Source of the DNA: Spisula solida
Taxonomy: Eukaryota; Mollusca; Bivalvia; Venerida; Mactridae
Reading direction: 5' to 3'
Length of the DNA: 64,000 bases
Assembly: GCA_947247005.1 (NCBI GenBank)
Contig: OX365948.1
Span: 992,001 to 1,056,000, forward strand
Shown here: positions 12,072-24,610 of the stretch, one piece after another
Layout: every line of letters begins with the position of its first letter
How positions within the stretch are numbered: position 1 is the stretch's first letter
Translations under genes and position numbers: made by a program
Notes under the pieces: model-generated
The model's input: the letters and a program-made list of their open reading frames with translations, nothing else
The model's database searches: none
What the model was told of the DNA's origin: nothing

Positions 12072-14283
12072 CAATCGTGCAATTAACATGATGTCCGACA
12101 GCGAAGTTTTCTCCGACTTCGCTAGTGAATCGTTGAATTCTCGGGATACAGATTATGATGGCAATTAAAATATTTTGCCGTATCAATTCGAACCTATTAT
12201 TAATAAGGGAAAGCATAATTGCGGCGGCGAATATAATATGCCAGACATTCGCACTGTAAATACCGCTGACCGCATTGACGATACGGACTGGTAATTGACC
12301 TGTCTGTCGATTTTGATTGACAGGTGGGCGTTAGCCAATCGCATTGCAGCTTTTCGGCTACGGTTTATGTAGGACACAAACTATAATCAATGGAAATAGC
12401 GCAATATTCATTAATAATGAATACCGGTACATTGGCACGTTTAGAAACTAGAGAATTTCAACTTTGATTGGTAGCAATGTCATAAAGTAATTTATAAACT
12501 AAATAAATGTATTAAACTGCGAGGGCGTCTAAAGTAGGAGATACATTATGTATATTTTCTCAAATATAGTCTGAGTTTGAACCAATTTATCATTGATATT
12601 ACAACAAAATAAACCGAATAATCACATTTTGAGAAACTAGAAAGCTTCGTCGTTAATTCGACTGTTTTAAAAATATGTCCTTTAAACCCTAGGCACTTGA
12701 AATTATGTTATTGTTTGTTATAGAATAAGGACACATAAATCCCAATTAACGAGAATATGTGGATTTTTTTATAATGTTGAACATATGTTGGTTTGGTCTA
12801 TGTAATAGTTAAAGCGCTCTTTAGTTGATATCTTTGTGGTACTAATATACTTCAATCTCCAAAGCATATAAAATATAGATTTAAAATTATATGTTAGGTC
12901 CGAGACAAATGAATATCATTACGGATAGATATAAGTTTATTTGAAAGTATCATTAGGTCAGCGTCCTGTCGGATATAAATATATAAGTTTAAGTTTATTT
13001 TCAAAGTATCTATAGGCCAAAGGCCTGTCAGACATACACACATTACTACAAAACGTATATAGCAAACATGGCAACGGCAAGTATAAATGTACATATGAAA
13101 ATAAAACGACAACAAAAACAAAGTGAGACAAGGCGAAAAGCAGTCTGCATGTACACATTACAACAAAACTTATATAGCAACCATGTATAAAATACTATGC
13201 GACCTCATACTGTTCCCATGTTCTAGCGCAATCAAAGGAACTGGTGACACTCTGTTAATTGACAATAAACTAATCAACAATACACCACGACCAGCCCTAA
13301 ATCACAGAACTCGACTGATTACCGCAGGATACCAATCTAAACGATATCATCAAAGAATATAACACATTGGAATGTTAACTAACTTATAATCTAGGACTTA
13401 CATATATAGTTCTCGTATAATGGTGCATATAAAATATGTGTAGCCCTAATTATTGTACTTGACCCGACATTTATAACGTTATGTTAAAAGACGATATGTT
13501 TTTTATTGATAACGCGTGATTGTACATTAGCTATTAGGTGACTGCTAATGACAAACCGTGTACACAATATTACGCAGTGGTGTGGGATCAGAAATATCAC
13601 ATTTACCTATGTTAACATAACTGGTATTATTTTTACGGAAGTTGCAATCAAACACAGCCTCGTCACTCTAATGCTCGCAAGCAACAAAATGTATGTCCCC
13701 GCTAAGCGAAAGACCACATGGTTGACACCCGACGCCGAAAACCAGAAGATTAGGTCTACTATACATGTACTTATTTTAAAAAACGTTATGCACATTGAGA
13801 TTTGATTATTAAATTAGCACACTAACATGTGTGCATAAGATGAAAGGCTAGTTATGGAAGATTTATCTTCACGGTGTATTTATATAGATATGTCGCTGGC
13901 TTAGAATTACAACTATAATTAAGACTCGTGCGTATTTAAAATCTGCATCACGACGCGCTTCTTATGAGCCTTTTTTATGAAAATCGGAACTGGTCATGTT
14001 GACCAACAATGAAGTTAAAAAGCTTGTTTTCCAATAATTAAAGAGTTGTTTTCAGCCAGTTTTTTCTTGTTTTCTCAAAATATAGATTTTGTACCTACGA
14101 TCTTCTAATTCTATGCAAGCGATATTATTAACCTATAAAATAAATTATTTGTAACAATAAAAGATGCTTCTCTCAAGACTCGTAATAAAATTTTCCCGAT
14201 CTGCACAAAAAATACATTAATAGTGATTGGAATCAAAAGAAACATTCTGTTTGAGCGACAGATTAAATTGCGAGTACCGATTG

Positions 14284-14291
14284 TGACGTCA
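14284..14291. promoter_or_regulatory. CRE-like palindrome TGACGTCA, right subterminal
   Basis: A perfect TGACGTCA inside TTGTGACGTCACAGTC, at nearly the same distance from the right end as the left copy is from the left end. Confidence 0.4.
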
Positions 14292-14659
14292 CAGTCAGAT
14301 TTTACGAAGATAAACGAACGCGCTTCCGGAAATTTCCGATGTCAGCGGTATCGGAAAATGTGCACTACGCGTATATGATTAGTCGACATAAACATCGTTA
14401 ATACTCGTAAAATATCGATATTTTCGTTTCTGATGTTAAAGATAGATATTTATTGGCCTAAATATATAATGGAAATAAAATCAGTCAATAGTCCCTTTAA
14501 ATATATATGTTCCTATAATGTATATGAAGGGGAGACAATCCAATTATGCATATGGACTTAAACAAATCAACCTTATCAAGGGAGGTCATTCTAAATTTGT
14601 CTAAAAAGCTGCACATAAGATGTGTACACAATCAAGCATATCTATTTTATTATTAGAGT

Positions 14660-14826
14660 AGTGACAGACATACAGAGACTATTAGCTCCTTCTTGGGCAC
14701 ATACATGTATGTACAGAGACTATTAGCTCCTTGTTTGGGCACATACATGTAAATACAGAGACTATTAGCTCCTTCTTGGGCACATACATGTATATACAGA
14801 GACTATTAGCTCCTTATTTGGGCACT
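14660..14826. repeat. 41-bp minisatellite, left part
   Basis: Four units of 41-42 bp contain ACAGAGACTATTAGCTCCTT and GGGCACATACATGTA. The array is cut by the transposon that starts at 14827 and resumes at 16432. Confidence 0.9.
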
Positions 14827-16431
14827 CCCCTGCAAAAGGTGGTTCATGATTTCATGAACACTTCACTTCAATCAAGAACTGTTCATGAACAGGCCTTGAT
14901 AGGTTCTTATAATGAGTTCATGAACTTTTGGACATGAACTGTACTTAAAATGTGTTCATGAACAGTTCATGATTTTTTGATGAACACTTAAGAGTTCATT
15001 AACTGTTCTTGATCCAGACATAAAAAGTACCTGATGAACATTTCATGAACAATTATTTCTAGACTGTTCTTAAACCATCCCTAAAAAGTTCATCAATTAA
15101 TTCATGAAAAGTTCTTAAAGTATTCATAAAAATTGACTTCCTGTCACATGTTGACGACATCACAGATTTTCAAAATGGCTGCCAGCAATGACATGTGCTG
15201 ATGTTTGACAAATTTTAATGGTTGTTTTTATCTTAATAAGTGATCTTATAAAAGGTAAGTTGCAGAGTTAAGCATGTCAAGTTTAAAAGTATCTTGTGTG
15301 ACTAATATTTAATTTTAAGAATAGTTGTTCAAACTAGAAATATAGGAAAACAAATTAGCAAGTGGGTGGGGTACGCTTAGCATGAGGTTTAAAGAATTAG
15401 TATTATGAAGTGTTCAAGAAACTATGTGTCTTTTTTTGTTTGTTTATATATTTATATTATATAAGGTTACTGCACATTCTCTTAAATAAATGTAATATTG
15501 ATTAATTGCTTATTTTTGTAAATTGAATTTAAACTCTGTTAGTGTAGTCTTTGAAAAGCCATTGAGCTTGCATGTAATTATTAAAATGAGATATACCAAA
15601 TAAAAAATACTCAAACTGTTCAAGACAATAATGTGAACAGAAATCATGTTGCAAAAGGTACAAAAGGTAGCTAAACTATTAATCTGATTGAGGCAAACAA
15701 TTGTAATGATAAAAATACAATGTTCCTGTAGGTTTCATCTGATATTCAGGCACGTTAATCATCCTTAATCTATGTTCCCAATTTGCAACCTTTGTGAACA
15801 TGAATATACATGCACAATGATTCTTTTCTTATTTTTAATATCATGAGGCAATCATTGTATCAATAATTTATTTACTATGTAGATCTATACTTAAAACACA
15901 TGTTTGTTTGACTGTGTCTTCATACACACAATAGAGCTCCATTAAAATTTTAATGCATTTTGATACACTTAGTTTATTTCATGGGTTGTTTATGAATACA
16001 TTTATTTTCTTGAACTGTTCATAAAATATATTTGTCCTTGAAATTTTCATGAAATTTGTAATCATGAACAGTTCATGTCCAAAATATGAAGTCTAAATGA
16101 GACAATAGAGATATATAGCAAAAAGTTCATGAATTGTTCATGAACATTTATTTTCATGAACTGTATATAAAATCAGTTTGTCCTTCAGCAGTTCATGATT
16201 TATTGAAGAACATCTGTGCATGATTAGTACTTAAAAAAATCCTTGATGGTATGACTCATGCCCTGTTCATGAACCAAGCCCAGTTCATGAATCAATATTT
16301 CATGGTCATTTCAAGAAAAGTCTCATTTAGAGTTCAAGGATTTTTATGATTTTTTCATGATATATGGAAATGAACTATTCATATATATTTCATGAACAAT
16401 TCATGAACTGTAACAGTTCATTTCACAGGGG
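14827..16431. mobile_element. TTCATGAAC-rich non-autonomous DNA transposon, copy 2
   Basis: The right end is TCATTTCACAGGGG, the exact inverted complement of the left end of copy 1 (CCCCTGTGAAATGA). The left end is a decayed CCCCTGCAAAA. Internal sequence aligns by eye with copy 1 over long stretches, for example AATCAAGAACTGTTCATGAA, TTTTCAAAATGGCTGCCA and TTGACAAATTTTAATG. This copy is longer, with about 200 bp of extra AT-rich DNA near 15420-15620 and an extended right arm. It is inserted in the 41-bp array. Confidence 0.75.
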
Positions 16432-16545
16432 CCGGATGATACATGTATATACAGAGACTATTAGCTCCTTATTTGGGCACATACATGTATATACAGAGTT
16501 GGGCACATACATGTATATACAGAGACTATTAGCTCCTGTATATAA
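16432..16545. repeat. 41-bp minisatellite, right part
   Basis: Units with ACATGTATATACAGAGACTA and TTAGCTCCTT resume directly after the transposon end, one of them internally deleted (CAGAGTTGGGCACATAC). Confidence 0.88.
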
Positions 16546-17285
16546 AGAATAAATTACTTTCAAACACAATAATTAAACAATACCTAATTAAACTACCAAC
16601 GTCTTCGTAAGGGTAAAGAAAAAACAACACCATTTTGTTGCAAAAACATTTTTCCTATTGGCAAACAGAAACAGAATATACCTTACGTCATAATTTACCA
16701 CAGCAAAGATACATAAAATAATATTATACTTTCAAATGTTTTCTAAATGCTGGAATTTTCATTAAATCTTATACACACAAAGGCTTTCACCATCTTACTG
16801 GCTGCATCAACACTAGTGTTCATTATTGAGCAATCTGGGTAGTTCTCAAATAAACTTTATGAGAATTGAGAAAGCTGGATATATAATTATTGGGCTTATC
16901 AGTCTGCCATATTTCACAGCTCACAAGTCTTATCTGAATCATCTCCCTTGACGAGTCCCTGGGGCGGCCATATTGGACATAAAACATCCTCGTCGCTATA
17001 GTAACAGGTGCAAAAACAATGTTACAAAAAGTAATATATATATATAACACTGTCTTATCTATTGGAATGGATTTTTAATTAAATCCATGTTGAAACAAGG
17101 TATATAGTAGTTTCAAAGAATTCTTCACCTCGCTACAATCCACTGATAGAGAAATTATCGTTCATTTTGTATGCATTCCAATATAATCATGAAACGCCAT
17201 AAAATGTATATAATATAAAGTTTTTAAGTGTTGTGCAAACATTTATTACAATAAGATAATGCAAGCACTTGTAAATATGTTTCAG
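16546..17285. other. unannotated stretch
   Basis: No repeat or gene recognised; frames are short and AT-rich. Confidence 0.55.
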
Positions 17286-18487
17286 CACCCAGCCAATATG
17301 GTGTGCAATGCATACTCAACAGTGAAACAAAAACATCACCAACCCAGCCAATATGGTGTGCAATGCATACTCAACAGTGAAACAAAAACATCACCAACCC
17401 AGCCAATATGGTGTGCAATGCATACTCAACAGTGAAACAAAAACATCACCAACCCAGCCAATATGGTGTGCAATGCATACTCAACAGTAAAACAAAAACA
17501 TCACCAACCCAGCCAATACGATGTGCAATGCATACTCAACAGAGAAACAAAAACATCACCAACCCAGCCAATATGATGTGCAATGCATACTCAACAGTGA
17601 AACAAAAACATCACCAACCCAGCCAATATGGTGTGCAATGCATACTCAACAGTGAAACAAAAACATCACCAACCCAGCCAATACGATGTGCAATGCATAC
17701 TCAACAGTGAAACAAAAACATCACCAACCCAGCCAATATGGTGTGCAATGCATACTCAACAGTGAAACAAAAACATCACCAACCCAGCCAATATGGTGTG
17801 CAATGCATACTCAACAGTGAAACAAAAACATCACCAACCCAGCCAATATGGTGTGCAATGCATACTCAACAGTGAAACAAAAACATCACCAACCCAGCCA
17901 ATATGGTGTGCAATGCATACTCAACAGTGAAACAAAAACATCACCAACCCAGCCAATATGGTGTGCAATGCATACTCAACAGTGAAACAAAAACATCACC
18001 AACCCAGCCAATATGGTGTGCAATGCATACTCAACAGTGAAACAAAAACATCACCAACCCAGCCAATATGGTGTGCAATGCATACTCAACAGTGAAACAA
18101 AAACATCACCAACCCAGCCAATATGGTGTGCAATGCATACTCAACAGTGAAACAAAAACATCACCAACCCAGCCAATATGGTGTGCAATGCATACTCAAC
18201 AGTGAAACAAAAACATCACCAACCCAGCCAATACGATGTGCAATGCATACTCAACAGTGAAACAAAAACATCACCAACCCAGCCAATATGGTGTGCAATG
18301 CATACTCAACAGTGAAACAATAACATCACCAACCCAGCCAATACGATGTGCAATGTATACTCAACAGTGAAACAAAAACATCACCAACCCAGCCAATATG
18401 GTGTGCAATGCATACTCAACAGTGAAACAAAAACATCACCAACCCAGCCAATATGGTGTGCAATGCAAACTCAAGAGCAAAACAAAA
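17286..18487. repeat. 55-bp minisatellite, about 22 nearly identical units
   Basis: Units read CCAGCCAATATGGTGTGCAA, TGCATACTCA, ACAGTGAAACAAAAACATCA, CCAAC. The main variation is TATGG versus TACGA or TATGA at one site. The last unit degenerates (CAAACTCAAGAGCAAAAC). High identity suggests recent expansion or ongoing homogenisation. Open frames within it are repeat translations. Confidence 0.96.
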
Positions 18488-18653
18488 ATGATGGTGTAAC
18501 AAACGTATTAAGCCTAGAATCACTAACTCTACTTAAAACATTAATCTGATCTTTATTTTAGTTATAATTTCATGCTTTGGCCTATTAGATTCTATCAGCA
18601 TATATCTTAGGTGCTTATTTGTATACTGGGCTACACCTTGAGAATAACTCCAG

Positions 18654-19268
18654 TCAAAGGACAAGGTTCATTTATGGCTTAATTTGGCCCTGTCATTTTT
18701 AATTTTATCGAAAAATAGAAATGCATCTTCCTATAAATCTGTCCTATGTTTCTAATAGCCTAACAATGTCTTTCAAAAAATTAAGCATACTTTTCCTAAT
18801 TTCCCTCGTAATATGTCGACAAATCTACTTGAAATAGGTTAAGTTTACCAAAAAATGTCATTTTTAGCCATTTCATGGCTTTTTATGGCGTAAAACCTTC
18901 CCAAAAACCACAATGGCACTCTTGCGACACTTTGATATTTTGTACATATATAAAGACTTGCAGAACACTGGTTATGTGAAAATATAAAAGTGTCGCAAGA
19001 GTGCCATCGTGGTTTTTGGGAAGAATTTTCGTCGTTAATAGTCGTGAAAATGGCCAAAAATGACATTTTGGGCTAAACATGACATATACGTCATATTCTT
19101 GGCAGTTTTGTCAACAAATTACAAGGGAAATTTGGATATGTATGCTTTTATTTAACACAGGATTCAAGTTGTTTGAATTATAAGACAGACTTATAGGAAC
19201 ATGCGTTTTTATTTTTTGAAAAATCACAGGGCCAAATTAAGCCATTAGTGAACCAAGTTGTCCTTTCA
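18654..19268. mobile_element. 615-bp foldback element with arms of about 280 bp
   Basis: The left arm starts TCAAAGGACAAGGTTCATTT and the right arm ends AACCAAGTTGTCCTTTCAAG. Inner matching blocks are CTTCCCAAAAACCACAATGG with GCACTCTTGCGACACTTT on the left and their inverted partners from 18987. The loop is about 53 bp. Arms have diverged by substitutions and small indels. No coding frame is present. This fits a MITE or foldback element, and a transcript would form a long hairpin. Confidence 0.8.
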
Positions 19269-19636
19269 AGTATTTTTTTCTGCCAGGGTTCACAGTAATT
19301 ATATGAGCATCATTTCAAAGCATTTTGAGCATTATGGCAATGAACATGATTGCTCAGAAGCTATGTTCTATATTTTAGTACAAGGGCCTATTCTTCTTTC
19401 GCACATAAAATGTTGTAAATTAGCCCAAACCACTCCACATATACATACAAGGGATCTTCTATCAGTATTGTCAGAAAGACAAGAGCAGTTATGATTGCCA
19501 TCTATATTGTATATAGCAGTCCCACATTGACCTATAAAACTGACATTGTTTGTCAACAACTCTAATGGCCTTCCATGCAAATATGATAAAATGGTTGAAA
19601 CGTTCTACAGAAATGCTAAACACATTCATAATACTG
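19269..19636. other. unannotated stretch
   Basis: Nothing recognised between the foldback and the SINE body copy. Confidence 0.5.
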
Positions 19637-19920
19637 TCCTATAAACTCTCTCCGGGCTTTGGACTGAAGGTGTCACACCGGTCGAAAGTACTTCCGGGTC
19701 GTAGTATGCTAAAATAGTTCCTTCCAAAATGTTGATTCTGTTCTGTTCCAGTAGTGTTTTAATGTGGAAAGTGTGATTTGTTGACCACACTTTATGTACG
19801 TATTTCAAATATGGACTGCCTGTCGACAGTTAACAGTGTTTTATTGATATTTTTCAGGATTACTACGCTTTGGTGGAGGAATAGAAATGTGTGGGTGCTT
19901 CGGCCAAATCAGCTGTTGTG
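19637..19920 (+). mobile_element. 5'-truncated SINE body related to 51472-51880
   Basis: This copy shares ordered blocks with the SINE at 51472: GGTGTCACACCGGTCGAAAG, TGGACTGCCTGTCGACAG / CAGGCAGTCTGTTAACAG, TTTTCAGGATTA, and a 3' GGGTGCTTCGGC. The tRNA-related head is missing. It is clearly diverged from the other copy, which suggests an old insertion. Confidence 0.7.
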
Positions 19921-20198
19921 CATTGAATAATAACAAAGTGTAACCGGAAGACTTGAAATAGCACGAAAAGTAAACGTTCAACATGCCATTTTCTATGGAT
20001 CATTTGAAATGACAGTGGGTGCATTTTATGGAAACAGCAATAGAAAATCATTCGGAACGTCAGTGCAACCCAGTGAGAGATGCGAAATTGAGTCATTTTA
20101 CATAGACTTGAATGGGACAAAATTTCACCGGTGGGACACCTGACACTCTGGTCGGGACTGTCCTATATGCATGTTTCATTGATATTTTATTGCTTATA

Positions 20199-20550
20199 AA
20201 TCAGTGACAAGAATGATCATGTTGTCATGGTAAACATGGCAGACACAAGATTTGAACAAACCAATCAGTGATAAGAATGATCATGTTGTCATGGTAAACA
20301 TGACAGACACAAGATTTGAAACAACCAATCAGTGACAAGAATGATCATGTTGTCATGGTAAACATGGCAGACACAAGATTTGAAACAACTAATCAGTGAC
20401 AAGAATGATCATGTTGTCATGGTAAACATGGCAGACACAAGATTTGAAACAACCAATCAGTGACAAGAATGATCATGTTGTCATGGTAAACATGACAGAC
20501 AAAATATTTGAATCAACCAATCAGTAACAAGAATGATCATGTTATCATGG
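20199..20550. repeat. 64-bp minisatellite, about 5.5 units
   Basis: Units read AATCAGTGACAAGAATGATC, ATGTTGTCATGGTAAACATG, GCAGACACAAGATTTGAAAC, AACC. The end passes directly into the hairpin at 20553. Confidence 0.93.
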
Positions 20551-20552
20551 TA

Positions 20553-20601
20553 AGTGTGGAAGAATATCACTGTCAGTGTCTGTATGATATACTTCCACAC
20601 T
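20553..20601. other. imperfect hairpin, 10 + 6 bp stem
   Basis: AGTGTGGAAG pairs with CTTCCACACT; after one unpaired A on each side, ATATCA pairs with TGATAT. It abuts the 64-bp array and replaces the expected continuation of the unit. Function unknown; possibly a transposon footprint or very short element. Confidence 0.5.
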
Positions 20602-21742
20602 GGAGGAACAGGAGACAGTGTAAAGCTTTTAAATACTGATAGTACATTTCTGTAATGAATAACTTTTAATTTTCTTAGAATTTTAAATACCCGTGTATGT
20701 TGGAAATTACGATCATCAAAATGAAGGGACTATCTTTGAGTAAGATATAATTAAACACAAGGTAATAATTGGGACAAAATGATCTGAGATTGATCACAAC
20801 AGTCATCAAGCATTCAGCAAGTTTCTGTATTACGGGCCTCGAGGTTTGTGTGAGAGGGGGTTGTGATGTCATCGGAAGAAAAAGATGACAACAGACAATA
20901 TAGGACAGTTACCATTACTTCCTCATGTGTAGACTGTATGGCTAAGATACTCAGATGAGGTGAAATACTAAAATACTTGGTAAACATTCTTGCAATAAGC
21001 ATTAAAACATACCAAGTTTTATCGATATCCAAACAAGATAACTAGTTGCTACAGGTAATATCTAGACTTGGGGGACTGATTACTAGCTCGGCTATCAGTA
21101 TAACATACATGACAGTGTATTATACAGCAAACCTTCAAAGCCTCCAGGGAGTTTTCATAGCACACCAAACATAAAACTTTACTTATTACAATAACTTCTC
21201 ATGCACCCAGCTGGAAATATTTCAACAGAATAATTTCAAAAATCCTCTCTTCCCCATAAAAGCCAAGTATATATAAAGTTAGGAATTTGTCTGAGAATAC
21301 GAGAAAACGTAAGCGGCAGTAAGCAGCAGCAAGCGACGACGTAAGTCTCAGGGTGGAGAAAATCTTCGCACGGGAATGCTAGACACTCCAAGTCAGAAGT
21401 GTTATTGCAAATTATTCCAAGTGTTCTGCTTTCATTACAGACAAATTATTATGCATTTAATATATTAATGGCTTTAACAGATGTATAATTGCTAGTGACG
21501 AACACTATGTCTTTCACAAAATAAGTAAATGAATGCACTTTCTGAGGAAATATTTTTCAGAAGTATGAACATTTTTTTTTTTGGAAAACCAAATACTGTA
21601 TACAAAACCTATAATTAAAATCAACATGTATTGATTAATGACCATTTATGAGGTGTAAATAAAAGGTCCAAGTGTTGGAATGCCAATGAACTCATTTGCA
21701 TTAAATGCATTGAAATGTTTAATGGCTATGTATTTTATCACT
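20602..21742. other. unannotated stretch
   Basis: No gene or array. A short AGTAAGCGGCAGTAAGCAGC run at about 21310-21340 is low-complexity. Confidence 0.5.
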
Positions 21743-21925
21743 GCTTTTGTGATTGGTCATGTATTCTAAAAATTGTTCTTGTGATTGGCTGGGCATTCTG
21801 TAACAGCTCTTGTGATTGGCTAAACATTCTGTAACAGCTCTTGTGATTGGCTAAACATTCTGTAACAGCTCTTGTGATTGGCTTTGCCTTTGAATTTTGT
21901 AATTCACGTTGTGATTCGCTAAGCA
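21743..21925. repeat. 31-bp array carrying inverted CCAAT in each unit
   Basis: About six degenerate units of CTTGTGATTGGCTAAACATT, CTGTAACAGCT. GATTGGCT is the complement of AGCCAATC, the NF-Y (CCAAT) core, so several CCAAT boxes are spaced about 31 bp apart. There is no gene start nearby, so this may be coincidence. Confidence 0.85.
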
Positions 21926-22837
21926 TTTCATTACATCACTTGGCTATGCATTCCATTACTCAATGACTTTGAGAAGATTTGAAACCTCTTGTGAAAAAAT
22001 TGTGCATTTGTTCTTTTGTCAAATCAATCAGTAGACTAACACGTTATAACAAGGTATTACATAATTATAAGTGTCTTACATCAAGTACATGAAACAGACA
22101 GTAGGGGCAGACGTACAACTTGATAAAGATGTATAGGAAAGTACATATTTTACATTAAGTAAAAAATCTATCAAAACTCAATTATTTTACTGACGATTTA
22201 TGGCTTGATATGTAGACAAATTAATGTGTCAGTTACCACAGTGAAAGGAGTGTACAGACTTATACAAGTAGGCAAGTCAATCCTAGATGCATGTTATACC
22301 ACATTCTGGCAAACGATAAATAATTTCATAGTTTATAATGCCAATTCTTAGATTGACAACAATACCATCAGATTATCTTCACAAATGTACTTCTCGAACC
22401 TGTAGTATTTTTAGCTTTATATAAATCAAACCTTTGATTTCATCTTCAATGGGTCTACATATCAATTTACTTATATATTGTATTAAATAAACAAGAGCTG
22501 TTTACAAACATCACAATCCACTATTCTTTGAATAGTAGAGCTATAAAGGACTACAGTGGAACACACAAAGCAGAAACTATTTTTTACTTCAATTTAGACC
22601 CTACTAGTTTCAACTTATACTTCTAAATCATAAGTTCTCATCAGGGACTAAAATTACATGTATACTGTATAATCGTTATGCCACAAAAGGGTTAAGAACT
22701 TCAAGACCCCATTTATTAATTACTTTGCTTATTATGTTAAAGCTTTAGGGACAATTTTTCAAACCACATCCAGAAATCGGAAACTTTCATTCAAATATAA
22801 ATTCTTCATAATTTTTTTAACAACTGTAAAATCGGGA
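21926..22837. other. unannotated stretch
   Basis: Nothing recognised; AT-rich with short frames only. Confidence 0.5.
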
Positions 22838-23768
22838 CAGATGATTTCCGTAAGTGGTCTGATAAAACAGTAACCTGGAACCAGTAGAATTGATTTCTGT
22901 AAGTGGTCTGATACAACAGTAACCTGGTACCAGTAGAAGTGATTTCCGTAAGTGGTCTGATAAAACAGTAACCTGGAACCAGTAGAAGTGATTTCCTTAA
23001 GTGGTCTGATAAAACAGTAACCTGGAACCAGTAGAAGTGATTTCCGTAAGTGGTCTGATAAAACAGTAACCTGGAACCAGTAGAAGTGATTCCTGTGAAT
23101 GGTCTGATAAAACAGTAACCTGGAACCAGTAGAAGTGATTTCCGTAAATGGTCTGATAAAACAGTAACCTGGTACCAGTAGAAGAGATTTCCGTAAGTTG
23201 TCTGATAAAACAGTAACCTGGTACCAGTAGAAGTGATTTCCGTAAGTGGATAAAACAGTAACCTGGTACCAGTAGAAGTGATTTCCGTAAATGGTCTGAT
23301 AAAACAGTAACCTGGTACCAGTAGAAGTGATTTCTGTAAGTGGTCTGATAAAACAGTAACCTGGAACCAGTAGAAGTGATTTCCGTAAATGGTCTGATAA
23401 AACAGTAACCTGGAACCAGTAGAAGTGATTTCCGTAAATGGTCTGATAAAACAGTAACCTGGTACCAGTAGAAGTGATTTCCGTAAATGGTCTGATAAAA
23501 CAGTAACCTGGAACCAGTAGAAGTGATTTCCGTAAATGGTCTGATAAAACAGTAACCTGGTACCAGTAGAAGTGATTTCCGTAAATGGTCTGATAAAACA
23601 GTAACCTGGTACCAGTAGAAGTGATTTCCGTAAATGGTCTGATAAAACAGTAACCTGGTACCAGTAGAAGTGATTTCCGTAAGTGGATAAAACAGTAACC
23701 TGGTACCAGTAGAAGTGATTTCCGTAAATGGTCTGATAAAACAGTAACCTGGAACCAGTAGAAGTGAT
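22838..23768. repeat. 49-bp minisatellite, about 19 units
   Basis: Units read GTGATTTCCGTAAGTGGTCT, GATAAAACAGTAACCTGGAA, CCAGTAGAA. Variants are AAGTGG/AAATGG and GGAACC/GGTACC; two units lack the GTCT of GGTCTGATAAAA. The left part is rich in GGAACC and the right part in GGTACC. Confidence 0.96.
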
Positions 23769-24610
23769 GTATTGTTTTACCTTGTACTTTACTTCAAGTA
23801 TCGAGAGTCAGGGGAGTCAGCATAAAGTGTACTTCCAGTTAAACCATAAATGTCTGGATGATTGACAAATTGGAAAGATTCCTAAAAGTACAATGTAAAT
23901 GTACAATATATGCTAACATGTATACCTATTTATACATTGTGAAATAAACATTTGCATGTTTTGACATAATTATCAGTATCTGGTTGAACATTGGAATATT
24001 TAGGCTTGCAAGGATAGATTGATAACAGTTTTGCCTTATTTCCAAGACAAATCTGAAGTTGGAGCTGCTGAAATAAACTCAATTTTTGTGTTTTGTGAAA
24101 TCTATTTGAGTCCAGTATGTATGGGAATTGACTACCAGTAAAGAATTGAGTCCAGTCTGTACAGAAATCAACTAAAAGATAATATGTAACAATACGTGAG
24201 CTCATAGCAAGCTCTGATTAAGATGGTTTTCGGAGATTTACATCAGGCCGGGATCTCCCAAAGGATCTAAATTTCAGCTAAATCTCATCTCACATATTGC
24301 CATTCATACTTTGAAGTAATTTCCATGGGAGGATGGACTCAAAATTGGCCTCACAAAACCTGCTCATTATTCGGAGTAAAACGTCAAGATCAGAACCTTC
24401 TGATGTATCTAAAATTCAGACTCTGATTTGAGCAAAGTCTCAATTTGAGCTGAGATCTCTACTTGAGATTGGGGCCTGGTCTCTAATGAAACTCATCTCA
24501 ATGATATGCTGTAATATTTGGGCTGAGATTTTTACAAGAGATCGAAAGATCACTTATTTCCTGCAAGTTTACTTATTGTAAAACATCAAGTTCAATCTTT
24601 GCACTTCAAA
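23769..24610. other. unannotated stretch
   Basis: No gene or array recognised. The frame at 23930-24205 on the minus strand has no family motif. Confidence 0.5.

Larger units (their letters stand above)
11871..14496. mobile_element. 2.6-kb element between TTAA sites, piggyBac-like ends
   Basis: The left end reads TTAA-AGGGACTATT and the right end AATAGTCCCT-TTAA, giving inverted ends flanked by TTAA at 11867-11870 and 14497-14500. TTAA duplication is the hallmark of piggyBac-type insertion, so that class is inferred. Both subterminal regions carry TGTGACGTCACA, at 12062-12073 and 14282-14293, about 190-205 bp from each end. No transposase frame was found; 11854-12216, 12183-12377 and the other short frames inside do not resemble one. 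An internal near-duplication occurs around 12925-13190 (TATAAGTTTA, ACACATTACTACAAAAC versus ACACATTACAACAAAAC). Confidence 0.6.

Noticed and set aside
11854..12377. Two minus frames at the left end of the TTAA-flanked element as a gene
   Set aside because: They run across the element tip and show no domain; composition follows the local DNA.
17286..18487. Possible CRISPR array
   Set aside because: The 55-bp units are contiguous copies with no unique spacers, and the DNA is eukaryotic. The same holds for the other direct-repeat arrays.
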